DNA of 64,000 bases from Trujillonella humicola (GTDB lineage Bacteria > Actinomycetota > Actinomycetes > Mycobacteriales > Geodermatophilaceae): the NCBI RefSeq assembly GCF_046233715.1, contig NZ_JBJNRJ010000004.1, positions 1-64,000 on the forward strand. Direction: 5' to 3'. A program made the position numbers and the translations under genes. The notes beneath the pieces were generated by a model, which did no database searches, was not told where the DNA came from, and saw only the letters and a list, made by a program, of their open reading frames with translations. Shown one piece after another: positions 9,392 through 17,037 of this stretch. Position 1 is the stretch's first letter. The number at the start of each line of letters is the position of its first letter.

Positions 9392-9558
9392 GGCTGCCCG
9401 GCCGCCGCCGGCCGCAAGACCCGACCGACACGCGGTCCTGCCGCTGCTGCGGCCGGAACCTTCCCGCCACAGCCGTCACCGAACTCGGCAGCACCCCCGG
9501 GGTCTACATCTGCCGCCGCTGCGCCCTGTGGGCCGCGGCCCGCATCGGCCGCCGGTAG
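9388..9558 (+). CDS. 56-aa zinc-ribbon protein (element cargo)
   Basis: Begins MRLPGRRRPQDPTD, then CRCCGRN, and later YICRRCALW: two CxxC knuckles about 22 residues apart with an Arg-rich start and end. ATG at 9388 overlaps the previous stop (ATGA), the third overlapping junction in this operon, which supports the gene despite its size. It ends about 110 bases before the operon terminator. Function unknown. Confidence 0.6.
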   Translation: MRLPGRRRPQDPTDTRSCRCCGRNLPATAVTELGSTPGVYICRRCALWAAARIGRR

Positions 9559-9665
9559 AGGGCCGCTCTCCCCGGCACACGCCCGCTCGCCGCCCCTGAA
9601 CGCCGCGCCTCGGCGCGCCTGCCGCGGCCGTCGCCCCCGCGCTCCTACCGTGCCTACACAGAGCC

Positions 9666-9699
9666 GGTCCCCGCCTCGCCGGTAGGCGAGGCGGGGACC
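9666..9699 (+). terminator. Terminator of the element operon
   Basis: Perfect 15-bp stem GGTCCCCGCCTCGCC / GGCGAGGCGGGGACC with a GGTA loop, inside the right end of the element. It separates the cargo operon from the minus-strand gene beyond the element. Confidence 0.8.
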
Positions 9700-9736
9700 A
9701 GTGTTGTCACGAGGCACCGATGTGCCCCAAGCGCCC

Positions 9737-9757
9737 GCACTAAAAGCCGAACAGGCC
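9737..9757 (-). repeat. Right terminal inverted repeat
   Basis: Exact inverted copy of 5164-5184. ATGTGCCCC at 9720-9728 is the matching inner motif. Confidence 0.93.
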
Positions 9758-9777
9758 TGGCTGGCGAGGGCCCTCGG
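9758..9777. terminator. Right half of the split terminator hairpin
   Basis: TGGCT (second copy of the duplication) plus GGCGAGGGCCCTCGG, complementary to 5144-5158. Without the element it would terminate the fibronectin-III gene, which ends at 9827, and groEL from the other side. Confidence 0.8.
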
Positions 9778-9826
9778 TGTGTTCGGTTCGGCGATCCGGG
9801 AGCAGGTCCTCCCGGCACCGTGACGG

Positions 9827-12016
9827 TCAGCGCACCCGCTGGATGCTCGTCACGATGCGGCCGCCGGAGGTGGAAACCACCTCGATCTGGTTGTTCGCGG
9901 TGGGCGAGACGTTGGTGTTTCGCTGGTTGAAGCTCCACGCTCCGTCCGCGCCGACCGCCGCCGTACCGATCAGCTGACCCCGGCTGGTCCCGTTCCAGAC
10001 GTACAGGGTCACCGAGTTGGCGGTGGTGTCCAGAGCGCTGCCCTGGACCCGCCACTCCGTACGGTTCGCCCGGAACTCGGCTCGGGAGACGGTCACGACG
10101 TCGTTCGGCGTCACCGTCGCAGCGACTCCGAGCCCGTTGATGCTTTCGGGGCCGACCAGCGAGCCGGACTTCGCGAAGACCACGACGGTGTAGGCGATGC
10201 CATTGCGGAGCCCTCCGATGGTCCCCGTGGTGACCGCACCCACCGAGGTCGTCACGGCCGGCTGGCCGTCGGAGGGGGTGGCCACGAGGTCGTAGCCGGT
10301 CACCGGGCTGGCGTCGTTCCCCGGGGTCGCCGCCAGCCACTCGACCGCGATGGACTCGTGGCCGGACGCCGTGCGGGTCACCCGTGCGGCCCCCGGCGCG
10401 ACGGCGGTCGGCGTGGTCACCTCGGCGGTGGCCGCAGCCGGCGTGCGCGTGTCGCCCTGGATGGCGGTGACCGCCGCGGTGTATGTGGCGCCTGCGGTCA
10501 GCCCGGTGAAGGTCGCCGTGGTGTCGGTGACTGTCTGATGCTCAGAGGGGGCACCCGGTCCGGTCAGGCTCACCTCGTAGGAGGTGGCGCCGGCCGCGGC
10601 CGTCCAGGTGACGACGACCGAGTCGACCGTCGGAGCCGTGGCGGCCACGTTGGTCGGGGCAGTGTCGGTCGGCGGGGTGACGACGCCGCCGCCCCCGCCG
10701 GTGCTCCCTGTGGTGCCGGCGGTTCCCGGCGTGGCGGAGCCGACCGAGACAGGGTCGCTCCACTGACCGTTGTCGGCTTCGATCTCGATCGGGTACTCCT
10801 GGCCCACGTTGAGTCCCTGGAGCGTGGCCGTCGTGGCCGTGCCGTCGACCTCGATGCTGACCTCCTGCTGCGGGGTGACGGAGGTGTCGATCGCCGAGAC
10901 GCGGTAGCCGATGAGGTCGTTGGCGTCGGTCGGCTGGGTCGGCGGCAGCCAGTCCACCTTGATGTCACCGTTGCCGTCGAAGGTGGTCAGCGCCGCCTGG
11001 CTGGGAGCGACCGGGTCCTGGTTGCCGGGACCGGGCGGGCACTCGCCGAAGCCCGGGCCGTTGGTCTCGCCGGCCTCGTAGAGCGACAGGCCGGACTGCA
11101 GCTCCACGTTCGGGTCGGGAGAGTCGGCCATCCAGCTGAGGCCGACGTGCTCGCCGGCCATGGCGAGGTCGCGGTCGGCCTCGGTCTGCAGACCGAAGTA
11201 CGCGACGAAGGTGCCGTCGGGGTTGAAGGAGCCGTCGGTGCGGTAGGTGGTGGGTGCCTCGGCGGGGTCGACCGGACCGGGGTTCCAGCCGATGGCGCGC
11301 TCCCCGACGGTGCTGCCGGCCTCGCGCATCGCCGGGTTGACGATCTCGACGCCGAACCGGCTCGGGTTGAGGAACTTCTTCGGGTCGCTGAGGGTGGTCT
11401 CGCCGGCGGGCTGGAGCTGCGTGGGGTCGTAGGTCCCGGCGATCTTCAGCCAGTAGTGGCCGTCCTCGAAGCCGTTGACGCTCTCGTTGGGCGACTCGAA
11501 CGTCGCCGTCACGACCTCGCCCTCCGGGGTGGTGATCTTCGGGATGGTGACCGAGCTGGTCACCGCGCCCTCGACGATCTCCGAGCCGCTGAAGCGGGCC
11601 TCGATCAGGTCGCCCCCTCGGATGTCCGGCGTGACGATGCTCCAGCAGGAGCCACCCGGGTGGTTGAACTCAAGAAAGCCGGTGGCGTCGATGACACCGG
11701 TACCGGTGCCGATGACGGTGTTCCCGCGGGTCACCGTGACGGTGGCTGTCTGCCCCGCCTGGTCGACGTAGCCCTCCAGCGCCACCATGTCCCGGGCGGC
11801 GAAGATCTCGATGTTGCCGGCCGTGGGCGGGTTACCGGCGTGCGCCGACGTGGCGGCGAACGTGAAGAGACCGCCGGTGGCGGTGGCCGCGGCGAGACCG
11901 CCGGCGATGAGCCGGCGAGATTTCTTGTTCCTCCGGGGCTTCCCCGGCACGAGGCGGGTTGCAGCCTCGCCGTCGGGCCGGTGCCGCCCGTGGGCGTTGC
12001 GTCCTGTGTGGGTCAT
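9827..12016 (-). CDS. Secreted protein with fibronectin type III domains
   Basis: 729 aa. A basic N-terminus (RRNKKSRR) is followed by a hydrophobic segment and a TSAHAG cleavage-like site near residue 60, so it is exported. About 340 residues of unrecognised Asp/Pro-rich extracellular sequence follow, then three fibronectin-III-like domains with TGYD, YEVSL and FTGLTAG strand motifs. Glycine/Thr-rich linkers separate them, and a C-terminal beta-rich domain closes the protein. No enzyme motif was found, so adhesion or surface function is only a guess. Start ATG at 12016 has GGAG upstream. It is divergent from the DUF72 gene, and its terminator was interrupted by the mobile element. Confidence 0.85.
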   Translation of the reverse strand: MTHTGRNAHGRHRPDGEAATRLVPGKPRRNKKSRRLIAGGLAAATATGGLFTFAATSAHAGNPPTAGNIEIFAARDMVALEGYVDQAGQTATVTVTRGNTVIGTGTGVIDATGFLEFNHPGGSCWSIVTPDIRGGDLIEARFSGSEIVEGAVTSSVTIPKITTPEGEVVTATFESPNESVNGFEDGHYWLKIAGTYDPTQLQPAGETTLSDPKKFLNPSRFGVEIVNPAMREAGSTVGERAIGWNPGPVDPAEAPTTYRTDGSFNPDGTFVAYFGLQTEADRDLAMAGEHVGLSWMADSPDPNVELQSGLSLYEAGETNGPGFGECPPGPGNQDPVAPSQAALTTFDGNGDIKVDWLPPTQPTDANDLIGYRVSAIDTSVTPQQEVSIEVDGTATTATLQGLNVGQEYPIEIEADNGQWSDPVSVGSATPGTAGTTGSTGGGGGVVTPPTDTAPTNVAATAPTVDSVVVTWTAAAGATSYEVSLTGPGAPSEHQTVTDTTATFTGLTAGATYTAAVTAIQGDTRTPAAATAEVTTPTAVAPGAARVTRTASGHESIAVEWLAATPGNDASPVTGYDLVATPSDGQPAVTTSVGAVTTGTIGGLRNGIAYTVVVFAKSGSLVGPESINGLGVAATVTPNDVVTVSRAEFRANRTEWRVQGSALDTTANSVTLYVWNGTSRGQLIGTAAVGADGAWSFNQRNTNVSPTANNQIEVVSTSGGRIVTSIQRVR

Positions 12017-12182
12017 GGCTTTGTCTCCGCAGTCGAGCCCTCTCGATGCCCCCGGTCGGTTGACGAAGGCGTGGCTGGACAGTCGTCCAGGGCAGGCGTC
12101 CGAGGCAGCCGAGCGCGGGGGGAGCCGCGGCCCCCCAATCGAGGGGTGCGTCCCCGGCGGCGACTCGGGGTAGGCGACCGCC

Positions 12183-13010
12183 GTGGCGGTGGTCATCGGG
12201 ACATCGGGGTGGCAGTACCGCGACTGGCGCGGGCGCCTCTACCCGCCCCGGCTGCCCCAACGGCTGTGGCTGGAGCACCACGCCGCCCTGTTCGCGACGG
12301 TGGAGAGCAACGCGGCGTTCTACCGGCTCCCCGAGCACCACACCTTCGAGGCGTGGCGGCAGCGCACGCCCGCCGACTACCGCTGGGCGGTGAAGGCCAG
12401 CCGGTTCCTCACCCACGTCAAGCGGCTGCGCGACCCGGCCGAGCCGGTGGCCCGGCTGCTCGAGCGGGCGGCCGGTCTGGGTGAACGGCTGGACGCCGTC
12501 CTGCTCCAGCTGCCCCCGACGCTCCGGGCGGACGCCGGCCTGCTCCAGGAGTGCCTGGCCTGCTTCCCGCCGTCGGTCCGGGTGGCGGTCGAGCCGCGGC
12601 ACGACAGCTGGTGGACCGACGAGGTGCGCGCCCTCCTCGAGCGCTACGGCGCGGCGCTGTGCTGGGCCGACCGCGCCGAGCAGCCGGTGACCCCGCTGTG
12701 GCGCACCTCCGGCTGGGGCTACCTGCGGCTGCACACCGGCGCGGAGGGGTGGGGGTACCCGCCCGAGGTCCTGCAGGCGTGGGCCGACCGGCTCGCCGCC
12801 GCCTACGCCGAGGACGACGACGTGCTCGTCTACTTCAACAACGACCCCGGCGGGAACGCGGTGACCGACGCGGTCCTCGTCGCCGAGGCGGTCCGCCGTG
12901 CCGGCCGGACGCCGACCCGCGTGCCCTCACCGGCCCAGGCGACCGGAGCGGCCTGGACCGGCGAGGAGCGGCTGCCGGTTCAGCCGCGGGAGCTGCCGCG
13001 GCCGCCGTGA
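12183..13010 (+). CDS. DUF72 family protein
   Basis: 275 aa, TIM-barrel-like DUF72. Hallmarks are GTSGWQYRDWRG at the start, ESNAAFYRLP, the FAVKASRFLTHVKRL equivalent WAVKASRFLTH, and EPRHDSWW, YLRLHT and YFNNDPGG near the C-terminus. The function of the family is unknown; nuclease or glycosidase-like roles have been guessed. GTG at 12183 is used; GTG at 12189 is possible. Its 3' end overlaps the convergent acidic protein gene by 31 bases. Confidence 0.9.
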   Translation: MAVVIGTSGWQYRDWRGRLYPPRLPQRLWLEHHAALFATVESNAAFYRLPEHHTFEAWRQRTPADYRWAVKASRFLTHVKRLRDPAEPVARLLERAAGLGERLDAVLLQLPPTLRADAGLLQECLACFPPSVRVAVEPRHDSWWTDEVRALLERYGAALCWADRAEQPVTPLWRTSGWGYLRLHTGAEGWGYPPEVLQAWADRLAAAYAEDDDVLVYFNNDPGGNAVTDAVLVAEAVRRAGRTPTRVPSPAQATGAAWTGEERLPVQPRELPRPP

Positions 13011-13726
13011 CCGGAGCCGGAGCCGCCGTGGCCGGAGCCGGAGCCGGAGCCCGACGAGTCCTCGTCGGAGTCGTCCAGGTCGGAGGGGGAGTCGTGGCCG
13101 GAGTCGTCGGACTCGTCGGCGTCGTCGGACGGCGACGCCGACGTGGGACCGGAGGTGGGGCCGCCGGTCGGGCCGGCGGTCGGGCCGTCGTCCTCGGCGT
13201 GGTCGCGCCCCGAGTTCCCGCTGCCCGGGCCGCTGGTGCCGCTGCCGGAGCCGCTGTTCTGGCTGCCCGGCCCGGAGTTGCCCGTCCGCACCGCAGGGGT
13301 GCCGGTGGCGCTCGGGCTTCCGGTGGCCGGGCCGGCGGTGGTCGGAGCGCCAGCGGACGGGCTGCTCGCGGTCGGGGTGCCGGGAGCAGGCGGGGAGTGG
13401 CGGTCCTCGTCGGAGTCGTCGAGGTCGCCCGGGCTGTCGGCACCCGAGTCGTCGGTCTCGTCGGCACCGTCGTCGTCGGCACCGGCGTCGTCGGCACCGT
13501 CGGAGGACGAGCGGCGCGCGTCGTCACCGGAGTCGGGCAGGTCGACCGACGACACCGTCTCGACGGCCCCCGCGACGCCGTCCTGGATCGGGCCGGGGAG
13601 CACCCCGGTGACGCCGGCGCCGGCCACGCCGGCGAGAGCGATGCCCGCCCCGCACGCGACCTGGGCGACGGTCGAGGCGGAGGCGACCTTGGCGGCCAGC
13701 GCGGCGAGACCGGTGATCAGCGACAT
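12980..13726 (-). CDS. Disordered acidic Ser/Gly-rich protein with one hydrophobic segment
   Basis: 248 aa. A hydrophobic Ala/Gly-rich N-terminal segment (about residues 8-45) may be membrane-spanning. The rest is low-complexity: DDSD, GSGSG and PTSGPTS runs with two SPxDLDDSDEDxxS copies. No domain is recognised. ATG at 13726 is chosen because the sequence before it is not protein-like. The C-terminal coding end overlaps the convergent DUF72 gene by 31 bases. A palindrome 43 bases upstream may be a regulator site. The composition suggests a secreted or surface-exposed disordered protein; function unknown. Confidence 0.6.
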   Translation of the reverse strand: MSLITGLAALAAKVASASTVAQVACGAGIALAGVAGAGVTGVLPGPIQDGVAGAVETVSSVDLPDSGDDARRSSSDGADDAGADDDGADETDDSGADSPGDLDDSDEDRHSPPAPGTPTASSPSAGAPTTAGPATGSPSATGTPAVRTGNSGPGSQNSGSGSGTSGPGSGNSGRDHAEDDGPTAGPTGGPTSGPTSASPSDDADESDDSGHDSPSDLDDSDEDSSGSGSGSGHGGSGSGHGGRGSSRG

Positions 13727-13768
13727 GGTGCCGTCATCGGCGGGCGCGGAAGGAACTTGAACCGTGAA

Positions 13769-13780
13769 GGACCTTGGTCC
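13769..13780. promoter_or_regulatory. Palindrome resembling a DosR/DevR-type box
   Basis: GGACC-TT-GGTCC, with flanks reading GGGACCAAGGTCC on the minus strand, is similar to the GGGAC-N4-GTCC core of DosR-type boxes. It sits 43 bases upstream of the acidic protein ATG and right after the oxidoreductase stop. Only one half-consensus copy is seen, so this is weak. Confidence 0.3.
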
Positions 13781-13784
13781 CTGC

Positions 13785-14780
13785 TCAGAGCGCGGCGGCG
13801 TCCTCCGAGTGGGCGACACCGAGGGCCCGCGCGGCGCGGCCCAGGACGTCCATCACCACCTGGGTGTCGGCCAGCGGCATCGTGGCGCTCTCGGTCCGGC
13901 CGGCGCGCAGGCACTCGGTGACCTCGACCAGCTGGTGCGCGTAGCCACGGCCGGTCTGCGGCCGGGTGATGGTCTCCGGCTCGGCGCCGGTCCGCGCCAG
14001 GACGATCGTCTCCGGGTGATGGAACCGCGGCAGGACGTCGATCCACCCCTCCGTCCCCATGACCCGGGCGGCACCGGGCGTGGGGTGGCGCAGCGAGGTC
14101 GTCAGCGTGGCCGACCGCCCGCCGGCGAACCCCAGCAGCAGCGCGGCCTCGGCGTCGACGCCGGTGGGGAAGGTGGACCCGGTGACGTCCACGGTGCCGG
14201 GCGTGCCCAGCAGCATCTGGGCGAACGACACCACGTAGACCCCCAGGTCGAGCAGCGCGCCGCCGCCGAGCTCGAGGGCGAACAACCGGTCGGCGGGGTC
14301 GTACACGCGGGCGACCCCGAGATCGGCCTGCACCGAGCGCACCTCGCCGATCGCGCCGTCGGCGACCAGGTCGCGCAGCGCGACCACCGCCGGCTGGAAG
14401 CGCGTCCACATCGCCTCCATCACGAAGACGCCGGCGGACCGTGCCGCGGCGACCACCTCGGCGGTGCCCTCCGGCGTCGCGGTGAAGGCCTTCTCGACCA
14501 GCAGCGCCTTGCCCGCCTCGACCGCCGCGAGGGCGACGGCGGCGTGCTGCGCGTGCGGGGTGGCCAGGTAGAGGACGTCGACCTCGGGGTCGGCCAGGAT
14601 GTCGGCGTACGAGCCGTGGGAGCGCGGGATGCCGTGCCGGCGCGCGAAGTCCGCGCCCCGCTCGGCGGAGCGGGAGGCGACCGCGGTCACCCGGGCCCCC
14701 GCCACGTGCGCGAAGTCGGGGACCAGGCTCTCGGCGATGCGGCCCGGTCCCACGATGCCCCAGCGGATCTCGTCGCTCAC
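13785..14780 (-). CDS. Gfo/Idh/MocA family oxidoreductase
   Basis: 331 aa NAD(P)-dependent dehydrogenase of sugars or related compounds. The Rossmann motif GIVGPGRIAESLV starts at residue 8. LYLATPHAQH and LLVEKAFT follow, where the EK pair is the family signature and supplies the catalytic lysine. MEAMWTRFQP and the C-terminal beta-sheet domain complete it. The start ATG at 14780 precedes the fold closely. It is divergent from DUF4031. The substrate is unknown, as is usual for this family without pathway context. Confidence 0.92.
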   Translation of the reverse strand: MSDEIRWGIVGPGRIAESLVPDFAHVAGARVTAVASRSAERGADFARRHGIPRSHGSYADILADPEVDVLYLATPHAQHAAVALAAVEAGKALLVEKAFTATPEGTAEVVAAARSAGVFVMEAMWTRFQPAVVALRDLVADGAIGEVRSVQADLGVARVYDPADRLFALELGGGALLDLGVYVVSFAQMLLGTPGTVDVTGSTFPTGVDAEAALLLGFAGGRSATLTTSLRHPTPGAARVMGTEGWIDVLPRFHHPETIVLARTGAEPETITRPQTGRGYAHQLVEVTECLRAGRTESATMPLADTQVVMDVLGRAARALGVAHSEDAAAL

Positions 14781-14817
14781 CCCGACGACGCTATCCGCCG
14801 CCGGGCAGACTCCTGCC

Positions 14818-15096
14818 GTGGCCCTGCTGATCGACAGTCCCGTGTGGCCGTGGCGGGGACGCCGCTGGGCGCACCTGGTCAGCGACGTCTCCTACGAGGA
14901 GCTGCACGCCTTCGTCGCCGCGGAGCTGGGGATCCCGCGGCGGGCGTTCCAGGGCGACCACTACGACGTCCCCGAGGAACTGCACGGATACGCGGTGGCC
15001 GCCGGGGCCGAGCAGGTGGGCTCGCGCGAGCTGCTCAGCCGCCTGGCGGCGGCGGGGCTGCGTCGCCCGAAGCGGCGCGGGCCCGCAGCAGGCTGA
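14818..15096 (+). CDS. DUF4031 domain protein
   Basis: 92 aa, beginning ALLIDSPVWPWRGRRWAHL after a GTG start at 14818, the typical DUF4031 opening, with SYEELHAF and GDHYDVP later. Small uncharacterised cytosolic protein. Its 3' end overlaps the convergent HD phosphohydrolase gene by 62 bases. Confidence 0.88.
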   Translation: MALLIDSPVWPWRGRRWAHLVSDVSYEELHAFVAAELGIPRRAFQGDHYDVPEELHGYAVAAGAEQVGSRELLSRLAAAGLRRPKRRGPAAG

Positions 15097-15694
15097 GCTC
15101 GGCGGTCAGGTTGGCCCGCGCCCGCGGGGTCCAGTCGGCCGCCACGGCCGGCAGCCGGTAGAGGGTCTCCAACCCGAGCAGGCGCTCGAGGACGGCGATG
15201 CGCCCTGCGGTGAACTCCTCGTCGGACAGGTGCCCGTACTCCAGCCGCACCGCCGAGGCGTACGCGGCGTAGGCCTGCGGAGGGCTGGCCAGCACCGCGA
15301 GGTCGGCGTCGCAGAGGACGGCGCCGTTGGCGTCGTCCGGGCCGGCGTCGTGCCCGGCGGTGAGCAGCACCAGGCGCGCCACCTCCGCCACCCGGTCGCC
15401 GGGCACCAGGCCGCGCAGGCCCGCCCGCGCCCGCTCGGCGCTGACCTCCTCGTTGTCGCCGCGCTCGGGGTCGTAGACGACGTCGTGGTACCAGGCGGCC
15501 AGCCGGACGGCGGCCGGGTCGGCCGCCGCGCCCTCGAGCTCCGCGACGATCCCCAGGACGGCGGCCAGGTGGGCCAGGTCGTGGTAGCGGCGGTGCGGCT
15601 GCCCCCAGGCGTCGAGGACGGCGGCCCACTCGGTGCGGGAGGTGGCCGAGTCGCCGGCCAGCGCGGACCACGCCGCGAACCCGACGAGCTCCAT
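15035..15694 (-). CDS. HD-type metal-dependent phosphohydrolase
   Basis: 219 aa. RRYHDLAHL and AAWYHDVVYDP are the histidine/HD metal ligands of the predicted HD superfamily phosphohydrolases, followed by TAGHDAGPDDANG and a helical C-terminus. The substrate is unknown. Its ATG overlaps the stop of the upstream M20 peptidase gene (TGATG), so the two are probably co-translated. It is convergent and overlapping with DUF4031. Confidence 0.88.
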   Translation of the reverse strand: MELVGFAAWSALAGDSATSRTEWAAVLDAWGQPHRRYHDLAHLAAVLGIVAELEGAAADPAAVRLAAWYHDVVYDPERGDNEEVSAERARAGLRGLVPGDRVAEVARLVLLTAGHDAGPDDANGAVLCDADLAVLASPPQAYAAYASAVRLEYGHLSDEEFTAGRIAVLERLLGLETLYRLPAVAADWTPRARANLTAELSLLRARAASGDAAPPPPGG

Positions 15695-16962
15695 CAGGCC
15701 ACCCCGCAGCGGCGCAGCACCAGCAGCGCGAAGGCGCGGGCGGCGGTGACGACCTCGGCCAGCGGCACGCGCTCGCGCGGTCCGTGCGCGAGGTGCAGGT
15801 CACCGGGACCGGAGTGCAGCGTCGGCATCCCGGCGGCGGCGTACAGCCGCAGGTCCGTGCCGGCCGCCACCGCCCGCTCGGGCGCCGGCCCGGCGCCGGC
15901 GTCGGCCAGCGCGCCGCGCACCTGGTCCAGCAGCGGGGAGCCGGGGGCGAGCTCGCCGCTGGCGAAGGAGCCGCCGGTCCACTCGACGGCGACGGGGTGC
16001 GCGGCGAGCCAGGGGTGGCCGGCGCAGAACCCGGCCACCCGCTCCTCGAGAGCCCGGCGCGCGTCGGGCACCGGCTCGCCCAGCCGCACCCCGTACCGGC
16101 CCTCGGCGACCAGCAGATCGGGGACCGTGCTGGCCCAGTCGCCGGCGCGCACGGTGCCGATCGACAGGCCGAAGGGGTAGCGGGCCTCGCCGAACCGGGG
16201 GTCGGCGCCCAGCTGCCGCTGCGACTCGAAGGCCAGCAGGTCGGCGTGCACCGCGGCGAACAGCTCGACGGCGCTGACGCCGCGGTCGCGCATCGCCGCG
16301 TGCGCGGCGGCGCCGGTCACCCGCAGCCGGAACGTCAGCGCGCCGGCGGCAGCGGTGACGACCGCGCCGGCCGTGGGCTCGGGGATGACGCAGGCGTCCC
16401 CCCGGTGGCCGCGCGCCAGGGTCGCCCAGGCCCCGAGACCGCCGTCCTCCTCCCCGACGACGGCGTGCAGCGCCACGGGCCGCGCGAGCCGGACCCCCGC
16501 CGCACGGACGGCGGCCAGCGCGGCCAGCGCCGAGACCAGCCCGCCCTTCATGTCGCACGCGCCGCGGCCGTGCAGCTCACCGCCCTCGACCCGGGGCACG
16601 AACGGGTCGCCCGCCCACTGCGCTCGATCGCCGGGCGGGACGACGTCGGTGTGCCCGCAGAAGACCAGGGCCGGGTCGCCGTCCTCCACCCCGGGCAGCG
16701 TGCCCACCACCCCCCACGCCTCCTCGCGTGCCACCTCCTGGCCGGGAGCGTCGGGAGCGACGGCGGCGGCCAGGTCGATCGGCCAGCGGTCGACGTCGCA
16801 CCCCAGGTCGGCCAGCCAGTCGCCGACCAGGTGCTGCACCTCCACCTCGGCGGCGGTGCCCCCGATCGACGGGACGGCGACCAGCCGGGCGAGCCGGTCG
16901 GTCACCCACGCGGCGTCGACGGCGGACAGGACGCGGGCCTCGGCGGCGGTCGGGTCGGCCAC
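15694..16962 (-). CDS. M20 family metallopeptidase (ArgE/DapE type)
   Basis: 422 aa di-zinc hydrolase of amide or peptide bonds in small molecules. Metal and catalytic motifs are FCGHTDVVPPGD, GRGACDMKGGLVS and VVGEEDGGLGA, with a dimerisation domain between and a C-terminal GPGDLHLAHGPRE that gives the last histidine ligand. GTG at 16962 (MADPTAAEAR) is the likely start. Deacetylase, desuccinylase or dipeptidase activity cannot be told apart here. It is transcribed ahead of the HD protein with a one-base overlap. Confidence 0.92.
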   Translation of the reverse strand: MADPTAAEARVLSAVDAAWVTDRLARLVAVPSIGGTAAEVEVQHLVGDWLADLGCDVDRWPIDLAAAVAPDAPGQEVAREEAWGVVGTLPGVEDGDPALVFCGHTDVVPPGDRAQWAGDPFVPRVEGGELHGRGACDMKGGLVSALAALAAVRAAGVRLARPVALHAVVGEEDGGLGAWATLARGHRGDACVIPEPTAGAVVTAAAGALTFRLRVTGAAAHAAMRDRGVSAVELFAAVHADLLAFESQRQLGADPRFGEARYPFGLSIGTVRAGDWASTVPDLLVAEGRYGVRLGEPVPDARRALEERVAGFCAGHPWLAAHPVAVEWTGGSFASGELAPGSPLLDQVRGALADAGAGPAPERAVAAGTDLRLYAAAGMPTLHSGPGDLHLAHGPRERVPLAEVVTAARAFALLVLRRCGVA

Positions 16963-17037
16963 CTGCGGAGTCTGGCACGAGGTGCCCCGGCGAGGCGCAG
17001 GGCCGCGGACCGGGCCCGGGGGGCTAGCTTGCCGGGC

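Larger units (their letters stand above)
5164..9757 (+). mobile_element. 4.6-kb transposable element with five genes
   Basis: The ends are 21-bp perfect inverted repeats (5164-5184 and 9737-9757). TGGCT is duplicated outside them (5159-5163 and 9758-9762). The target was symmetric, so the direct repeat can be extended to 9 or 11 bp with correspondingly shorter ends (for example element 5166-9755, duplication CCTGGCTGG). A second motif, GGGGCACAT, occurs inside each end (5192-5200, and inverted at 9720-9728). Inside are a transposase, a DEDDh exonuclease, a zinc-ribbon protein, a thioredoxin-fold protein and a second zinc-ribbon protein, all on the + strand with overlapping stops and starts. 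A 15-bp terminator closes the operon. The empty site can be rebuilt exactly. I do not recognise the element family. Confidence 0.93.

Noticed and set aside
5166..9755. Alternative element limits with a 9-bp duplication CCTGGCTGG.
   Set aside because: Equally compatible with the bases because the target is symmetric. The 21-bp-end, 5-bp-duplication reading was preferred because the ends then start with GG and the duplication equals the hairpin loop. Not firmly excluded.
12005..12070. On the minus strand the leader of the fibronectin-III gene ends in GAGACAAAGCCATG, reminiscent of the end of a c-di-GMP (GEMM) riboswitch.
   Set aside because: The paired P1 helices and the conserved upstream half (GCAAA box and tetraloop) are not found, and the segment overlaps the start codon. 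The match is too short.
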